From: Flavobacterium lacus | Lineage (GTDB): Bacteria; Bacteroidota; Bacteroidia; Flavobacteriales; Flavobacteriaceae | Assembly: GCF_003268815.1 (NCBI RefSeq) | Contig: NZ_QLSV01000005.1 | Span: 206,635-270,634 of the forward strand | Reading direction: 5' to 3' | DNA: 64,000 nt | Shown here: positions 1-8,380 of the stretch, piece after piece | Layout: the number at the start of each line of letters is the position of its first letter | How positions within the stretch are numbered: the stretch's first letter is position 1 | Made by a program: the position numbers and the translations under genes | Notes under the pieces: model-generated | Seen by the model: only the letters and a program-made list of their open reading frames with translations | Told to the model about the DNA's origin: nothing | Database searches by the model: none

Positions 1-699
1 ATTATCTAAGAAATAACGGTCGTGCGTTACAGCGATCACAGTTCCGGGATATTGTTGTAAATGTTGTTCTAACCATAAAACTGATTCTGCATCCAAGTGG
101 TTGGTTGGCTCATCCAACAGCAACACATCTGGCTGTTGCAGTAACAATCGGCATAAGGCTACACGTCTTTTTTCACCACCGGACAATACTTTAATTGGTG
201 TTTCAGGATCGGGTGTACGAAGCGCATCCATAGCCACTTCTAATTTGTTGTCAATTTCCCAAGCTCCTGCAACATCAATTTTATCTTGCAATTCAGCTTG
301 ACGATCCATGAGTTTTTGCATTTTATCAGCATCTTCATACACCTCAGGTAAACCAAACATATCGTTGATTTTATTGAACTCTTCTAATAAAGCAAAGATT
401 TCAGCAGCTCCTTCACGAACGATTTCAATCACCGTTTTTGATTCATCTAGTTGCGGTTCTTGCTCCAAATAACCTACTTTATAGCCCGGTGCAAAAACCA
501 AATCACCTTGAAAATTTTTATCAATTCCGGCAATAATCTTTAATAAAGATGATTTTCCGGAACCATTGAGACCTAAAATACCAATTTTTGCTCCGTAGAA
601 AAAGCTCAGGTAAATATCTTTTAAAACTTGTTTGTTCGTGCTGGAGTAAGTTTTACTTACTTTAGACATCGAAAAAATTACTTTTTTATCGTCTGACAT
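1..699 (-). CDS. ettA: Energy-dependent translational throttle protein EttA (ABC-F ATPase), C-terminus cut off by window edge
   Basis: This is the N-terminal 233 residues of an ABC-F family ATPase, a soluble protein that binds the ribosomal E site and gates translation according to ATP level. Seen in the translation: Walker [12 protein letters not shown] in the first cassette, signature LSGGEKRR, Walker [12 protein letters not shown] and the H-loop ending THDRYFLDN. The start ATG is at 699-697. The gene runs off the left edge, so only the first ABC domain is present. EttA is favoured over other ABC-F types because of the N-terminal sequence, which opens directly into the first cassette with a KVSKTY-like motif, and the near-canonical first domain. 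It lies downstream of the small membrane protein and holA on the same strand and is probably co-transcribed with them. Confidence 0.88.
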   Translation of the reverse strand, partial: MSDDKKVIFSMSKVSKTYSSTNKQVLKDIYLSFFYGAKIGILGLNGSGKSSLLKIIAGIDKNFQGDLVFAPGYKVGYLEQEPQLDESKTVIEIVREGAAEIFALLEEFNKINDMFGLPEVYEDADKMQKLMDRQAELQDKIDVAGAWEIDNKLEVAMDALRTPDPETPIKVLSGGEKRRVALCRLLLQQPDVLLLDEPTNHLDAESVLWLEQHLQQYPGTVIAVTHDRYFLDN

Positions 700-719
700 T
701 TTTGTGTTTGTTTATAAAA

Positions 720-902
720 TTATACTCTTCCTTTCAACGCATTAAAAACCCAAGCGATGGCAAAAAAACCAAAGCCTACGGTGGCAAATCCCCAACCGGC
801 AACATCGGCATAGCGATAAATTCCCAATCCGATTAAAATTAACCCCATTAAAATCATAATAAAAGTTGCCCAAGCCAGGACCGTGTTTTTATTCATTCCC
901 AT
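720..902 (-). CDS. CAL67264-type small membrane protein
   Basis: This 60-residue protein has two predicted membrane segments, roughly residues 8-28 and 33-53, and ends in a short basic tail (LKGRV). It resembles the small CAL67264 family, which as far as I recall is restricted to Flavobacteriia; its function is unknown. Two in-frame ATGs lie 6 nt apart (902 and 896), and the second would give a protein starting MNKN. The gene sits between holA and ettA, all on the minus strand, only 20 bp from ettA. The family call is from memory of the sequence pattern. Confidence 0.7.
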   Translation of the reverse strand: MGMNKNTVLAWATFIMILMGLILIGLGIYRYADVAGWGFATVGFGFFAIAWVFNALKGRV

Positions 903-963
903 AATTTAGTTTTTTTTGTTTTGGAGTGGCAAATATCGGTAATATTTAAAGATTTTTTAAAGA

Positions 964-1968
964 CTAGTTAAAGATTTTAACTAACATTTCTTTCAATAAA
1001 TCCGATTCGTGCAATTGATTCGCTCCAACTCCTTTACTTTTCACATCAATGTCACGCAAAGTGGCAACAATTGAACTGACTTTTTTCATGGGATAATTTT
1101 TCAAAGCCACATCATAGTCCTTTACAAAATAAGGGTTTATCTTCAACACACTCGCCACATTTTTAGGATTTTTATCTTTTAAACCATGGTATTGCAGCAC
1201 TTGAGAAAAAAACGAAAAAACCATTCCGGTTGTTAAAACCATTGGATATTCTTTTTTGTTTTGAGCAAAATGATCGGCAATTCGATAGGCTTGCAACTGA
1301 TCACGATCGCCAATTGCTTTTCGAAATTCAAACACATTAAAATCTTTGCTAAATCCTATGTTTTCTTCAATATGATTCGGATTGATGACGGTTCCTTTTG
1401 GCAAAATAATTTGCAATTTGTCTAATTCATTGCTAATTCGGCTCAAATCGGTTCCTAGAAATTCGACTAACATAGCAGAAGCTTTGGGTTCTATCGAATA
1501 ATCTTTTGGTTTCAAAACTCTTGAAATCCAGGCCGCTACTTGATTTTCATATAATTTTTTACTTTCAAACAGCAGTCCAATTTTATCAATTGTTTTGGTT
1601 AATTTTTTCCGCTTGTCTAAGGTTTTATATTTGTAGGCAATAACCAAAACTGTTGATGGTTGTGGATTATCGGCATAACTTTCCAATCTATCAATCGTTC
1701 TGGATAGTTCTTGTGCTTCTTTCACAATCACAACTTGTCTTTCGGCCATCATAGGATAACGTTTAGCGTTCGAAATGATATCTTCTACCGATACATCTCT
1801 TCCGTACAAAACCATTTGATTGAATCCTTTTTCCTCTTCCGACAACACGTTATCTTCGATATATTCAGTTAATTTATCAATATAATAAGGTTCTTCACCC
1901 ATTAAAAAATAAATAGGTTTGATATTTCCGTTTTTAATATCGTTGATGATTTTTACAATTTCGTCCAT
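964..1968 (-). CDS. holA: DNA polymerase III subunit delta
   Basis: HolA (334 aa) is the delta subunit of the clamp-loader complex; it opens the beta sliding clamp during replication. The N-terminus has the typical IYFLMGEEPYYID segment of the AAA+-like delta fold without a functional Walker A. The middle part carries helices with the family-typical LSRISNELDKL pattern (around residue 175), and the length matches the usual 330-345 aa. The start ATG is at 1968; a 45-bp divergent spacer separates it from the nuclease-fold gene at 2014. It probably heads the minus-strand unit holA, small membrane protein, ettA. Confidence 0.9.
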   Translation of the reverse strand: MDEIVKIINDIKNGNIKPIYFLMGEEPYYIDKLTEYIEDNVLSEEEKGFNQMVLYGRDVSVEDIISNAKRYPMMAERQVVIVKEAQELSRTIDRLESYADNPQPSTVLVIAYKYKTLDKRKKLTKTIDKIGLLFESKKLYENQVAAWISRVLKPKDYSIEPKASAMLVEFLGTDLSRISNELDKLQIILPKGTVINPNHIEENIGFSKDFNVFEFRKAIGDRDQLQAYRIADHFAQNKKEYPMVLTTGMVFSFFSQVLQYHGLKDKNPKNVASVLKINPYFVKDYDVALKNYPMKKVSSIVATLRDIDVKSKGVGANQLHESDLLKEMLVKIFN

Positions 1969-1978
1969 TCTACTAACT

Positions 1979-2009
1979 GTTGGCAGTTCGCTTTAAATAA
2001 TTAAATTTG
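1979..2009 (+). promoter_or_regulatory. Bacteroidetes-type promoter, probably giving a leaderless mRNA
   Basis: A perfect -7 element TAAATTTG (TAnnTTTG) lies at 2002-2009, and a partial -33 TTG lies at 1980-1982 with about 19 bp between them. The expected start of transcription, a few bases after the -7 element, nearly coincides with the ATG at 2014. No room remains for a ribosome binding site. Confidence 0.55.
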
Positions 2010-2013
2010 CGGT

Positions 2014-2469
2014 ATGCAAAAACTGAATTTTCCCGACTTTTCCTTTCGCTTCAAAAATAGTGAAAATAAAGTGTTGGTGTTTGATGAAATCAGGAAAAAA
2101 TTTATTGTGCTCACTCCAGAAGAATGGGTCCGCATTCATGTGGTGCAATTTCTTATCCAAGAAAAGAATTATCCAAAATCATTAATTAATGTTGAAAAAG
2201 TAATTAAAATTAATGGTTTAGTAAAACGATATGATGTTGTTGTTTTTCAGCCAAATGGAAATATTTTTTTAGTAGTTGAATGCAAGCAAACAAACGTTTT
2301 GATAAACCAAACTGTTTTTGATCAAATTGCACGGTATAATCTTACATTAAAAGCTGATTATTTAATGGTAACCAATGGATTGAATCACTATTTTTGCCAA
2401 ATGGATTTTGAAAAGGAAAGTTATTTGTTTTTAAACGATATTCCGAATTACAATTTAATCGTAAAATAA
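2014..2469 (+). CDS. Type I restriction enzyme R protein N-terminal-type (HsdR_N) nuclease-fold protein
   Basis: This 151-residue protein consists only of an HsdR N-terminal-like PD-(D/E)XK fold. The putative catalytic residues are visible: Asp74 in KRYDVVVF and Glu89-x-Lys91 in VVECKQTN, with hydrophobic beta strands between them. No helicase, methylase or specificity subunit is nearby, so this is not a complete restriction system. Stand-alone HsdR_N_2 proteins are common in Flavobacteriia and their role is not established. The stop codon is 2 bp before the glycosyltransferase start, so the two are probably co-transcribed. The fold call is fairly secure; nuclease activity is an inference. 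Confidence 0.8.
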   Translation: MQKLNFPDFSFRFKNSENKVLVFDEIRKKFIVLTPEEWVRIHVVQFLIQEKNYPKSLINVEKVIKINGLVKRYDVVVFQPNGNIFLVVECKQTNVLINQTVFDQIARYNLTLKADYLMVTNGLNHYFCQMDFEKESYLFLNDIPNYNLIVK

Positions 2470-2471
2470 TC

Positions 2472-3467
2472 TTGAAAAAAATCGCAGTTGTTATTCTCAA
2501 TTGGAACGGAGCAAAATTACTCAAAGAGTTTTTGCCTTCGGTCGTTAATTATTCGCAAGAAGCCACTGTTTATGTGATTGATAATGCTTCTACCGATGAT
2601 TCATTGTTGGTTTTAAAGGAAGAATTTCCATCGGTTCAACTTATTCAAAACAAAGCTAATTACGGTTTTGCACAAGGTTACAATGAAGGTTTACAATGTA
2701 TTGAAGAAGAAATTTATTGTTTAGTTAACTCAGATATTGAAGTGACCGAAAATTGGCTCATTCCTATTCTATCGCTTTTTGATAAAAATCCAAACACAGC
2801 TATTATTCAACCTAAAATTTTAGATTACAAGAATAAAGCTTACTATGAATATGCCGGCGCAGGTGGTGGTTTTATCGATAAATTTGGTTATCCGTTTTGT
2901 CGCGGACGTATTTTTGATACGATAGAAAAAGATAATGGTCAATATGATGATACTCTTCCGGTTTTCTGGGCTTCCGGAGCTTGTTTTTTTATTCGAAAAG
3001 AAGTTTACAGAGAATTAAACGGTTTTGATGCCGATTTTTTTGCTCATCAGGAAGAAATCGATTTATGTTGGCGAAGTTTCAATCGAAATTATAATACTTT
3101 TTATTGTGGGTTATCAACGGTTTATCACTTGGGAGGAGCAACTTTGGCAACCTCAAATCCGAAGAAAACTTTTTTAAATTTTAGAAATTCATTGGTGATG
3201 CTCACTAAAAACCTTCCCAGCAATCAATTAATTATCATCATTGTTGGAAGAATGATTTTAGACGGAATTGCCGGAATTCAATTTTTAGTCAAAGGAAAAT
3301 TCAATCATACTTTTGCAATTCTAAAAGCTCATTTTTCATTTTACGCTTTGTTAATCAAAACACTACGTAAACGAGAGATCAAAATAAAGACTAACTATTA
3401 TAAAATTAATACTATTGTTTATACTTATTTTGTAAAAAATTGCACGATATTTGATAATAAATTTTAA
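2472..3467 (+). CDS. Glycosyltransferase family 2
   Basis: This 331-residue enzyme has a GT-A fold and probably transfers a sugar from a nucleotide donor during cell-surface glycan synthesis at the inner membrane. Visible motifs are the N-terminal VVILNWNGAKLL strand-loop, IDNASTDDS (Asp37) and the DXD-like NSDIEV (residues 86-91). An acceptor-side ASGACFFIRKEVY and QEEIDLCWR, typical of rhamnosyltransferase-like GT2 proteins, follow. A hydrophobic patch around residues 245-265 may contact the membrane. The start is TTG at 2472, chosen because translation from there yields the conserved MKKIAVVILNWNG beginning and no ATG fits. No polysaccharide cluster surrounds it, so the substrate is unknown. 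Confidence 0.87.
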   Translation: MKKIAVVILNWNGAKLLKEFLPSVVNYSQEATVYVIDNASTDDSLLVLKEEFPSVQLIQNKANYGFAQGYNEGLQCIEEEIYCLVNSDIEVTENWLIPILSLFDKNPNTAIIQPKILDYKNKAYYEYAGAGGGFIDKFGYPFCRGRIFDTIEKDNGQYDDTLPVFWASGACFFIRKEVYRELNGFDADFFAHQEEIDLCWRSFNRNYNTFYCGLSTVYHLGGATLATSNPKKTFLNFRNSLVMLTKNLPSNQLIIIIVGRMILDGIAGIQFLVKGKFNHTFAILKAHFSFYALLIKTLRKREIKIKTNYYKINTIVYTYFVKNCTIFDNKF

Positions 3468-3546
3468 CATTAGTTTATCTATCAAAATGTAATTCTATTG
3501 ATAGAATGGCGTTAATTTTGTAAAATTAAAAACAAAGTCAAAAATC

Positions 3547-4383
3547 ATGAAAAAAGTAGTTTTATTACTGTCAGTTGTTGCCTTAACATTAGGCTCTTGT
3601 GGTACAAAAAAGAAAATTGCAGCCTTAGAGGCACAAAACAAAGAATGTCAAGACTTGTTGAATTCTACCACGGTTAAATTAAACATGTGTTTATCTGAAA
3701 AAGAATTATTAGCCAATCAGGTGAGTGATTTAAAGAAAAACACTTCGGACTTAATCAATAACATGGGTAATTTGACAACTTTGACCACTAAAGGCGCAGA
3801 AAACCTTGAAAAATCGTTAGAAAGTTTAAAAGAAAAAGATTTAAAAATTTCTCGTCTACAGGATGCTCTAACGAAAAAAGACAGTGTTACGTTGGCTTTA
3901 GTAACTAGTTTAAAAGGAGCAGTTGGAATTTCTGACCCGGATATTCAAATTAATGTTGAAAAGGGCGTTGTAATGATTTCTATTGCCGATAAATTACTTT
4001 TTAAATCAGGAAGTTATGAAATTAGCGACCGTGCTAAAGAAATTTTAGGCAAAGTTGCAAAAGTAGTAAACGACAAACCTGACTTTGAATGTATGGTAGA
4101 AAGCCACACAGACAATGTTCCTTATAAAAATGGTGTATTATTAGACAATTGGGATTTGAGTGCAAAACGTGCTACAGCAGTTGTTCGAGTATTAACTAAT
4201 ACGCACAAAGTAAATCCGCGTCAGTTAATTGCAGCTGGTAGAGGTGAGTTTTTACCTTTGGTAGAAAACAACACCGTTGAAAACAGAGCAGCAAACAGAA
4301 GAACAAGAATTATTGTAATGCCAAAAATAGATCAGTTTTATCAAATGATTGAAACAGAAATGAAAAAACAAACCGGAAAATAA
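3547..4383 (+). CDS. OmpA-family peptidoglycan-binding lipoprotein
   Basis: This 278-residue protein is probably an outer-membrane lipoprotein that tethers the membrane to peptidoglycan. The signal peptide ends in the lipobox LGSC, so the acylated Cys is residue 18. A coiled-coil stretch follows, roughly residues 25-110. The C-terminal OmpA domain (about 140-270) contains ESHTDNVPYKNG and the closing NRRTRIIV motif. A -7-like TAATTTTG lies at 3513-3520. The gene stands alone, with a strong hairpin terminator directly after it. Confidence 0.88.
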   Translation: MKKVVLLLSVVALTLGSCGTKKKIAALEAQNKECQDLLNSTTVKLNMCLSEKELLANQVSDLKKNTSDLINNMGNLTTLTTKGAENLEKSLESLKEKDLKISRLQDALTKKDSVTLALVTSLKGAVGISDPDIQINVEKGVVMISIADKLLFKSGSYEISDRAKEILGKVAKVVNDKPDFECMVESHTDNVPYKNGVLLDNWDLSAKRATAVVRVLTNTHKVNPRQLIAAGRGEFLPLVENNTVENRAANRRTRIIVMPKIDQFYQMIETEMKKQTGK

Positions 4384-4405
4384 TTTTCTGAATTGATTAA
4401 AATTA

Positions 4406-4444
4406 AAAATACCCCAAATAATGGCTAATTATTTGGGGTATTTT
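4406..4444 (+). terminator. Rho-independent terminator of the OmpA lipoprotein gene
   Basis: A perfect 17-bp inverted repeat (4406-4422 and 4428-4444) with a 5-nt loop starts 22 bp after the stop. The stem ends in an A-tract on the left and a T-tract on the right, so it could work in both directions. Confidence 0.85.
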
Positions 4445-4512
4445 CATTAAATACATTTATTCTTTTCAAACATAAGGAACTATTTGTTATTTTAATTGAA
4501 AATTTTGTTTCG

Positions 4513-4541
4513 CTTGAACCAAAATAAATTTCCTACCTTTA
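4513..4541 (+). promoter_or_regulatory. Candidate Bacteroidetes-type promoter
   Basis: CTTG at 4513-4516 and TACCTTTA at 4534-4541 are separated by 17 bp and approximate the -33/-7 pattern TTTG/TAnnTTTG, 29 bp before the ATG at 4571. Confidence 0.4.
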
Positions 4542-4570
4542 CCTAGTCATTTAATAACTTACATTTTGTA

Positions 4571-5632
4571 ATGAGAATACTTAAGTATATTTTACTGCTG
4601 GTTTTATTAATCATACTTGCTTTTTCAGTTTATCTTTCAACTCAAGATGGAACATTTTCTGTATCAAAAAGTAAATTGATTAACCTAAACAAATCAACTC
4701 TTTTTCAATATGTAAATGACTACCAGAATTGGGAATCATTTTATTACTTAAATGATAAAACCAGAAAAGTTAACTATCCCAAAAACACTCTTGGTGTAGG
4801 GGGTTCATTCGATTGGATTGGAACAAATGGAAACGGTTCTGTTAAAACTATTTTTATAAAAGAGAACGATAGTATTGCACAAAAAGTTTCACGAAACAAT
4901 AATTTATGGGATGCATATATCACATTTAAAGATACCGTTGGGGGAACAAAAGTAACTTGGAATACTTCTGGAAAATTAAATTTTATGGAAAAATTTGAAT
5001 CCCTGTTTTCCGGTGGTTTTGAAAATAAATTAAGTAATGATTTTGAAAATAATCTTGTCGCATTAGAAAAAGTTCTTAGCAAAGAAATATCAACTTATTC
5101 CATTGATTTAGAAGGTATTGTAGAGGTTTCGCTTCAAAAATATTTAAAGCGTGAGGGACAATCTAGTATTTCTGGGTTTTATACTGTACTTCAAGAAGTA
5201 ATGCCTTTATTGTATAGCTTTGTTCATGAAAATAAAATAAAAACCAACAGACAAAAATTTGTTGTTTTTGATAACTATGATGTTACAAATGACAAAGTGG
5301 ATTTTGCAATTGCCACAACATTAAACGAAATTATTTATACAACACCCGAAAGTGAATTTACAGTAGATAGCATTCAGTCTCATCGTGCGTTAAAAATTGT
5401 ATTAAAAGGCGATTATTCTCATAGTAAAGAAGCTTGGGATAAAGGATTTGACTACCTTAAAAAAAATAATTTAGAACAAAATTACAATGGAGCTTTTAGA
5501 GAAGTTTATGTAAAAAACAGAACCGATGTAAAGCAACCGTCGCAATGGATTACAGAAATATATATGCCTGTTATTCAAAAAGCCAACGCTATTAACCAAG
5601 AAGTTTCCCCATCTGCAACTCCAACAGAATAA
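4571..5632 (+). CDS. Membrane-anchored SRPBCC / GyrI-like ligand-binding protein
   Basis: This 353-residue protein has an N-terminal hydrophobic segment (residues 4-24). An SRPBCC-type (START-like) domain follows, roughly residues 30-170, with the typical FQYVNDYQNWESF opening helix. A second domain (about 175-340) resembles the GyrI-like/effector-binding fold. Both folds bind hydrophobic or small ligands in other proteins; the ligand here is unknown. It is followed 72 bp later by the sigma factor gene on the same strand, but I see no evidence that they work together. Family assignment rests on the overall sequence pattern only. Confidence 0.65.
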   Translation: MRILKYILLLVLLIILAFSVYLSTQDGTFSVSKSKLINLNKSTLFQYVNDYQNWESFYYLNDKTRKVNYPKNTLGVGGSFDWIGTNGNGSVKTIFIKENDSIAQKVSRNNNLWDAYITFKDTVGGTKVTWNTSGKLNFMEKFESLFSGGFENKLSNDFENNLVALEKVLSKEISTYSIDLEGIVEVSLQKYLKREGQSSISGFYTVLQEVMPLLYSFVHENKIKTNRQKFVVFDNYDVTNDKVDFAIATTLNEIIYTTPESEFTVDSIQSHRALKIVLKGDYSHSKEAWDKGFDYLKKNNLEQNYNGAFREVYVKNRTDVKQPSQWITEIYMPVIQKANAINQEVSPSATPTE

Positions 5633-5704
5633 ACTTCGTTTTATAATCAAGATCATCTATTAAACCTTTTTGTATATTCACAGTCTTAACGTACAAACAC
5701 GGTT

Positions 5705-6247
5705 TTGCAAGACGAAAAAGCTTTTATAGAAGCGTTATTAAACCCTAATACGCAACAAAAATCCTTTCAGGAGTTGGTATCGCAGTATCAGCGACCGCTC
5801 TATGCACATATTCGTAATTTGGTTTTAAATCATGATGATGCTGATGATGTTTTGCAAAATACATTTGTAAAAGTATTCAGAAATTTAAATGGATTTAAAG
5901 GAGAAAGTAAACTTTTTTCGTGGATCTATCGAATTGCAACCAATGAGGCATTGACTTTTTTGCAACAAAAAGCAAAACGATTTCAAACAACAAGCGAGGA
6001 TTATTTACAACAACAAACCGAAAAAATGCAAGCCGATGACTATTTTGATGGTGATGAAATTCAGTTAAAATTACAAAAAGGCATTGCTCAACTCCCCGAA
6101 AAGCAACAACTAGTGTTTAAAATGAAATATTTTGAAGAATTAAAATATGAAGAAATATCAGAAATTTTAGGAACCACAGTAGGGGGCTTGAAAGCTTCCT
6201 ATCACATAGCCGTTAAAAAAATTGAAGAATATTTATCGCATGATTAA
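5705..6247 (+). CDS. ECF-type RNA polymerase sigma factor
   Basis: This 180-residue protein has the two domains of an extracytoplasmic-function sigma factor. Region 2 covers about residues 20-90, with DDADDVLQNTFVKVFRNL for core binding and -10 recognition. Region 4 covers about 125-175, with a helix-turn-helix around EISEILGTTVGGLKASYH. The start is TTG at 5705 (MQDEKAF), the only start in a suitable place. The next gene begins 30 bp downstream and encodes a single-pass membrane protein, the arrangement expected of an ECF sigma factor and its membrane regulator. The third gene is a periplasmic Spy-like protein. Confidence 0.9.
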   Translation: MQDEKAFIEALLNPNTQQKSFQELVSQYQRPLYAHIRNLVLNHDDADDVLQNTFVKVFRNLNGFKGESKLFSWIYRIATNEALTFLQQKAKRFQTTSEDYLQQQTEKMQADDYFDGDEIQLKLQKGIAQLPEKQQLVFKMKYFEELKYEEISEILGTTVGGLKASYHIAVKKIEEYLSHD

Positions 6248-6277
6248 ACCATTTATGATTTTTAGAGTCAAACAAAC

Positions 6278-6691
6278 ATGAATCCAATAGATTTACATAA
6301 GCATCCAAAAATTAAAACTGGCTTTAAAGTTCCCGAAAATTACTTTGACGAACTTGAATCTAAAATTTTGAGTCAGATTGATAACGAAGAGCCAAAAGTC
6401 ATTCAACTTAAATCGTATCGAAAATACTGGTTTTCTGCTGTCGCTGCAGTTGTGATTTTGGCTGTAAGTATCCCGTTATATCAAAATTGGAAAATCAACT
6501 CTACTCCTCTTGATAACGAATCCATCGAACAATATTTGAGTTATCAAACAAATGTTTATACGGAAGATATCATAAGTCACTTAGATGATTCAGACGTGAT
6601 TTCCTTACAAAAAAAACAATCTTTAGAATCTGAAACAATTGAAAAATATTTGCTTGAAAGCGAATTGATAGAACAATATCTTATAGATTAA
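6278..6691 (+). CDS. Membrane protein in anti-sigma position (ECF operon)
   Basis: I recognise no domain in this 137-residue protein. The N-terminal 45 residues are polar and likely cytoplasmic, one membrane segment covers about residues 49-67, and the rest would be periplasmic. The C-terminal part repeats the motif I-E-(Q/K)-Y-L three times (SIEQYL, TIEKYL, LIEQYL). It lies 30 bp after the sigma gene and 11 bp before the Spy-like gene. The topology and position suggest an anti-sigma factor, although no zinc-binding HxxxCxxC motif is present. The role is inferred from context. Confidence 0.6.
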   Translation: MNPIDLHKHPKIKTGFKVPENYFDELESKILSQIDNEEPKVIQLKSYRKYWFSAVAAVVILAVSIPLYQNWKINSTPLDNESIEQYLSYQTNVYTEDIISHLDDSDVISLQKKQSLESETIEKYLLESELIEQYLID

Positions 6692-6702
6692 TAAAAAACA
6701 CC

Positions 6703-7155
6703 ATGAAAAAAAGTTCCATTTATTCCATTCTTATTTGTTTGATTTTTGTGTCAATGAGTTTTGCTCAGGGCGGAAAAAGAGAGAAAATTAAAACATTAAA
6801 AACAGCATTTATTACTACTGAATTGTCTTTAACGCAACAAGAAGCAGAAAAATTTTGGCCTATTTATAATGCTTTTGAAGAAAAGCAATTTGAATTACGC
6901 CATGAAAAAATGAAATCGTATATGAAACGAATGGATTCTGATTTAGATACAATGTCTGAAAAAGAAGCGTCAAATTTACTTGCTCAAATGGAAAACGTAG
7001 AAGAAGAAACGCATCAATTGAGAAAGAAATTAGTAGCTGATTTAAAAAGTGTAATTAGTTCACATAAAATCATCAAACTTAAAAAAGCGGAAGAAGATTT
7101 TAATCGAAATTTATTAAAACAATACCGTGAAAATCGCTCGACCAAACGAAATTAG
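6703..7155 (+). CDS. Periplasmic Spy/CpxP-like protein ('sensor of ECF-type sigma factor')
   Basis: This 150-residue protein has a cleavable signal peptide (about residues 1-21, ending SFAQ) and an otherwise all-helical, strongly charged sequence. The segment LSLTQQEAEKFWPIYNAFEE resembles the LTxxQ-type repeats of Spy/CpxP periplasmic chaperones and metal-stress sensors. As the third gene of the sigma operon it is a candidate envelope-stress sensor feeding back on the ECF factor, or a chaperone in its regulon. The stop codon overlaps the stop of the converging gene at 7152 (shared bases 7152-7155), so no terminator separates the two. Confidence 0.65.
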   Translation: MKKSSIYSILICLIFVSMSFAQGGKREKIKTLKTAFITTELSLTQQEAEKFWPIYNAFEEKQFELRHEKMKSYMKRMDSDLDTMSEKEASNLLAQMENVEEETHQLRKKLVADLKSVISSHKIIKLKKAEEDFNRNLLKQYRENRSTKRN

Positions 7156-8216
7156 TTTGACGTAAATTTTATTTTGATAATCTTATTCTTTCCGGCAGCA
7201 ATGGCATTTCGTTCATTAATGAATCGAATGGTATGCAAGTTTTTTTCATCGCTGATTTTTTTCCAAAAATTACCGCTATCGTCAGAAAAATAGATTCCTT
7301 GAGGACCAACACTAACCGTTAAAAGCCCACCCGATTCAGGCACGAATTGAATGCAGGAAGTATAACCAAACCCTTCTCCATCTGAAATTAAAGCCCAAGT
7401 TTGTCCGCTATTAATTGTTAAAGCTTTATTTTTAGAATTTTCATCTTGATTTTCATAATCTCCACCAGCGATTATTCCGATTGTATCATTGTAAAAATCG
7501 GCTGTAAAAATTCCTGCCATAGGTTTTCCTTGATTCATTGGAGTGTCGAATACCGACCATGTTTTACCTTTGTCATTTGAAAAGAAAACTCTTGCTTTGG
7601 TTCCTCCGGTCACAATCCAAGTATTATTACCTTTTACAACTAAACTACTGTTACTAGCAGCAAAACCGGCTTCTCCTGACACTAATTTAGGCAAATCTGA
7701 ACACGGAACTTTTGTCCATGTACTCCCACCATCTCTAGTGATTACAACAGAGAGACATCCATTTTGTGGATCGCCCATAGCAATTCCTTCATAATCATTC
7801 CAAAATTGAATTCCGTTATAAAAAGCGTTGAGATGATTATCTTCAAAAACCTTAGTAATCAAATTATCCTTTTTTGAAATTTGATAAATTACCGCTGGTT
7901 TCTCGGTACTAATCAAAAATATAGATGAGCTGTTTTTAGCTATTCCTCTAAAATGAGGATTAACTGAATCCAAAGTAATCTGACCAATATATTTTTTTGA
8001 TTTATCAAAGGTACAATAACCATAAGTGCCTTTATCCGTTGCATACCAAACTTTATCTTTTTCTAAAGTAATGGCTCTAACACTCATCGAATCAATTAAA
8101 AGCGTATCAATCTCAACTCCGGTAAAGGGTGCTCGTAAATTTGGCTTTGGTTTTTTTTCAACAGTAGTACAAGAAACTAAAAAGATTAAAAGGAGAATTT
8201 CACAAATTTTACGCAT
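7152..8216 (-). CDS. BNR/sialidase-like beta-propeller lipoprotein
   Basis: This 354-residue protein is probably exported and lipid-anchored: the signal peptide ends LVSC, with acylated Cys at residue 16. The mature part contains several BNR/Asp-box-like repeats such as SxDGGxTW variants (TRDGGSTWTKV, SNDKGKTWSVF, INSGQTWALI, SDDSGNFWKKI). These are typical of the YCF48/VPS10/sialidase-type propeller found in Bacteroidetes 'oxidoreductase' annotations. The catalytic residues of a true sialidase are not evident, so the substrate is unknown. It converges on and overlaps the Spy-like gene by 4 bp. Confidence 0.8.
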   Translation of the reverse strand: MRKICEILLLIFLVSCTTVEKKPKPNLRAPFTGVEIDTLLIDSMSVRAITLEKDKVWYATDKGTYGYCTFDKSKKYIGQITLDSVNPHFRGIAKNSSSIFLISTEKPAVIYQISKKDNLITKVFEDNHLNAFYNGIQFWNDYEGIAMGDPQNGCLSVVITRDGGSTWTKVPCSDLPKLVSGEAGFAASNSSLVVKGNNTWIVTGGTKARVFFSNDKGKTWSVFDTPMNQGKPMAGIFTADFYNDTIGIIAGGDYENQDENSKNKALTINSGQTWALISDGEGFGYTSCIQFVPESGGLLTVSVGPQGIYFSDDSGNFWKKISDEKNLHTIRFINERNAIAAGKNKIIKIKFTSN

Positions 8217-8311
8217 TTTACTAAAAATTTATACAAATATAGAAACAAAATTATTTTTTTTCAAGTACTTTTTTACAATATATTCTTATTAAAAAATTAT
8301 CAAAAAAAGTA

Positions 8312-8328
8312 TTGGCACAAAAATTGTA
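8312..8328 (+). promoter_or_regulatory. Sigma-54-type promoter (-24/-12)
   Basis: The sequence TTGGCAC at 8312-8318, then five A, then TTGTA at 8324-8328 matches the RpoN consensus YTGGCACRNNNNTTGCW except for T in place of C at -12. Exactly 10 bp separate the GG and GT dinucleotides. The ATG of the secreted repeat protein is 52 bp downstream at 8381, leaving a leader of about 40 nt. Confidence 0.6.
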
Positions 8329-8380
8329 TAATGATTAAAAGAAAAGTTAGCTACACTATAAACTTTAAATACTCAACGTT

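Noticed and set aside
2014..2469. A complete type I restriction system
   Set aside because: Only an HsdR N-terminal-like protein is present; no helicase, methylase or specificity gene is in the window.
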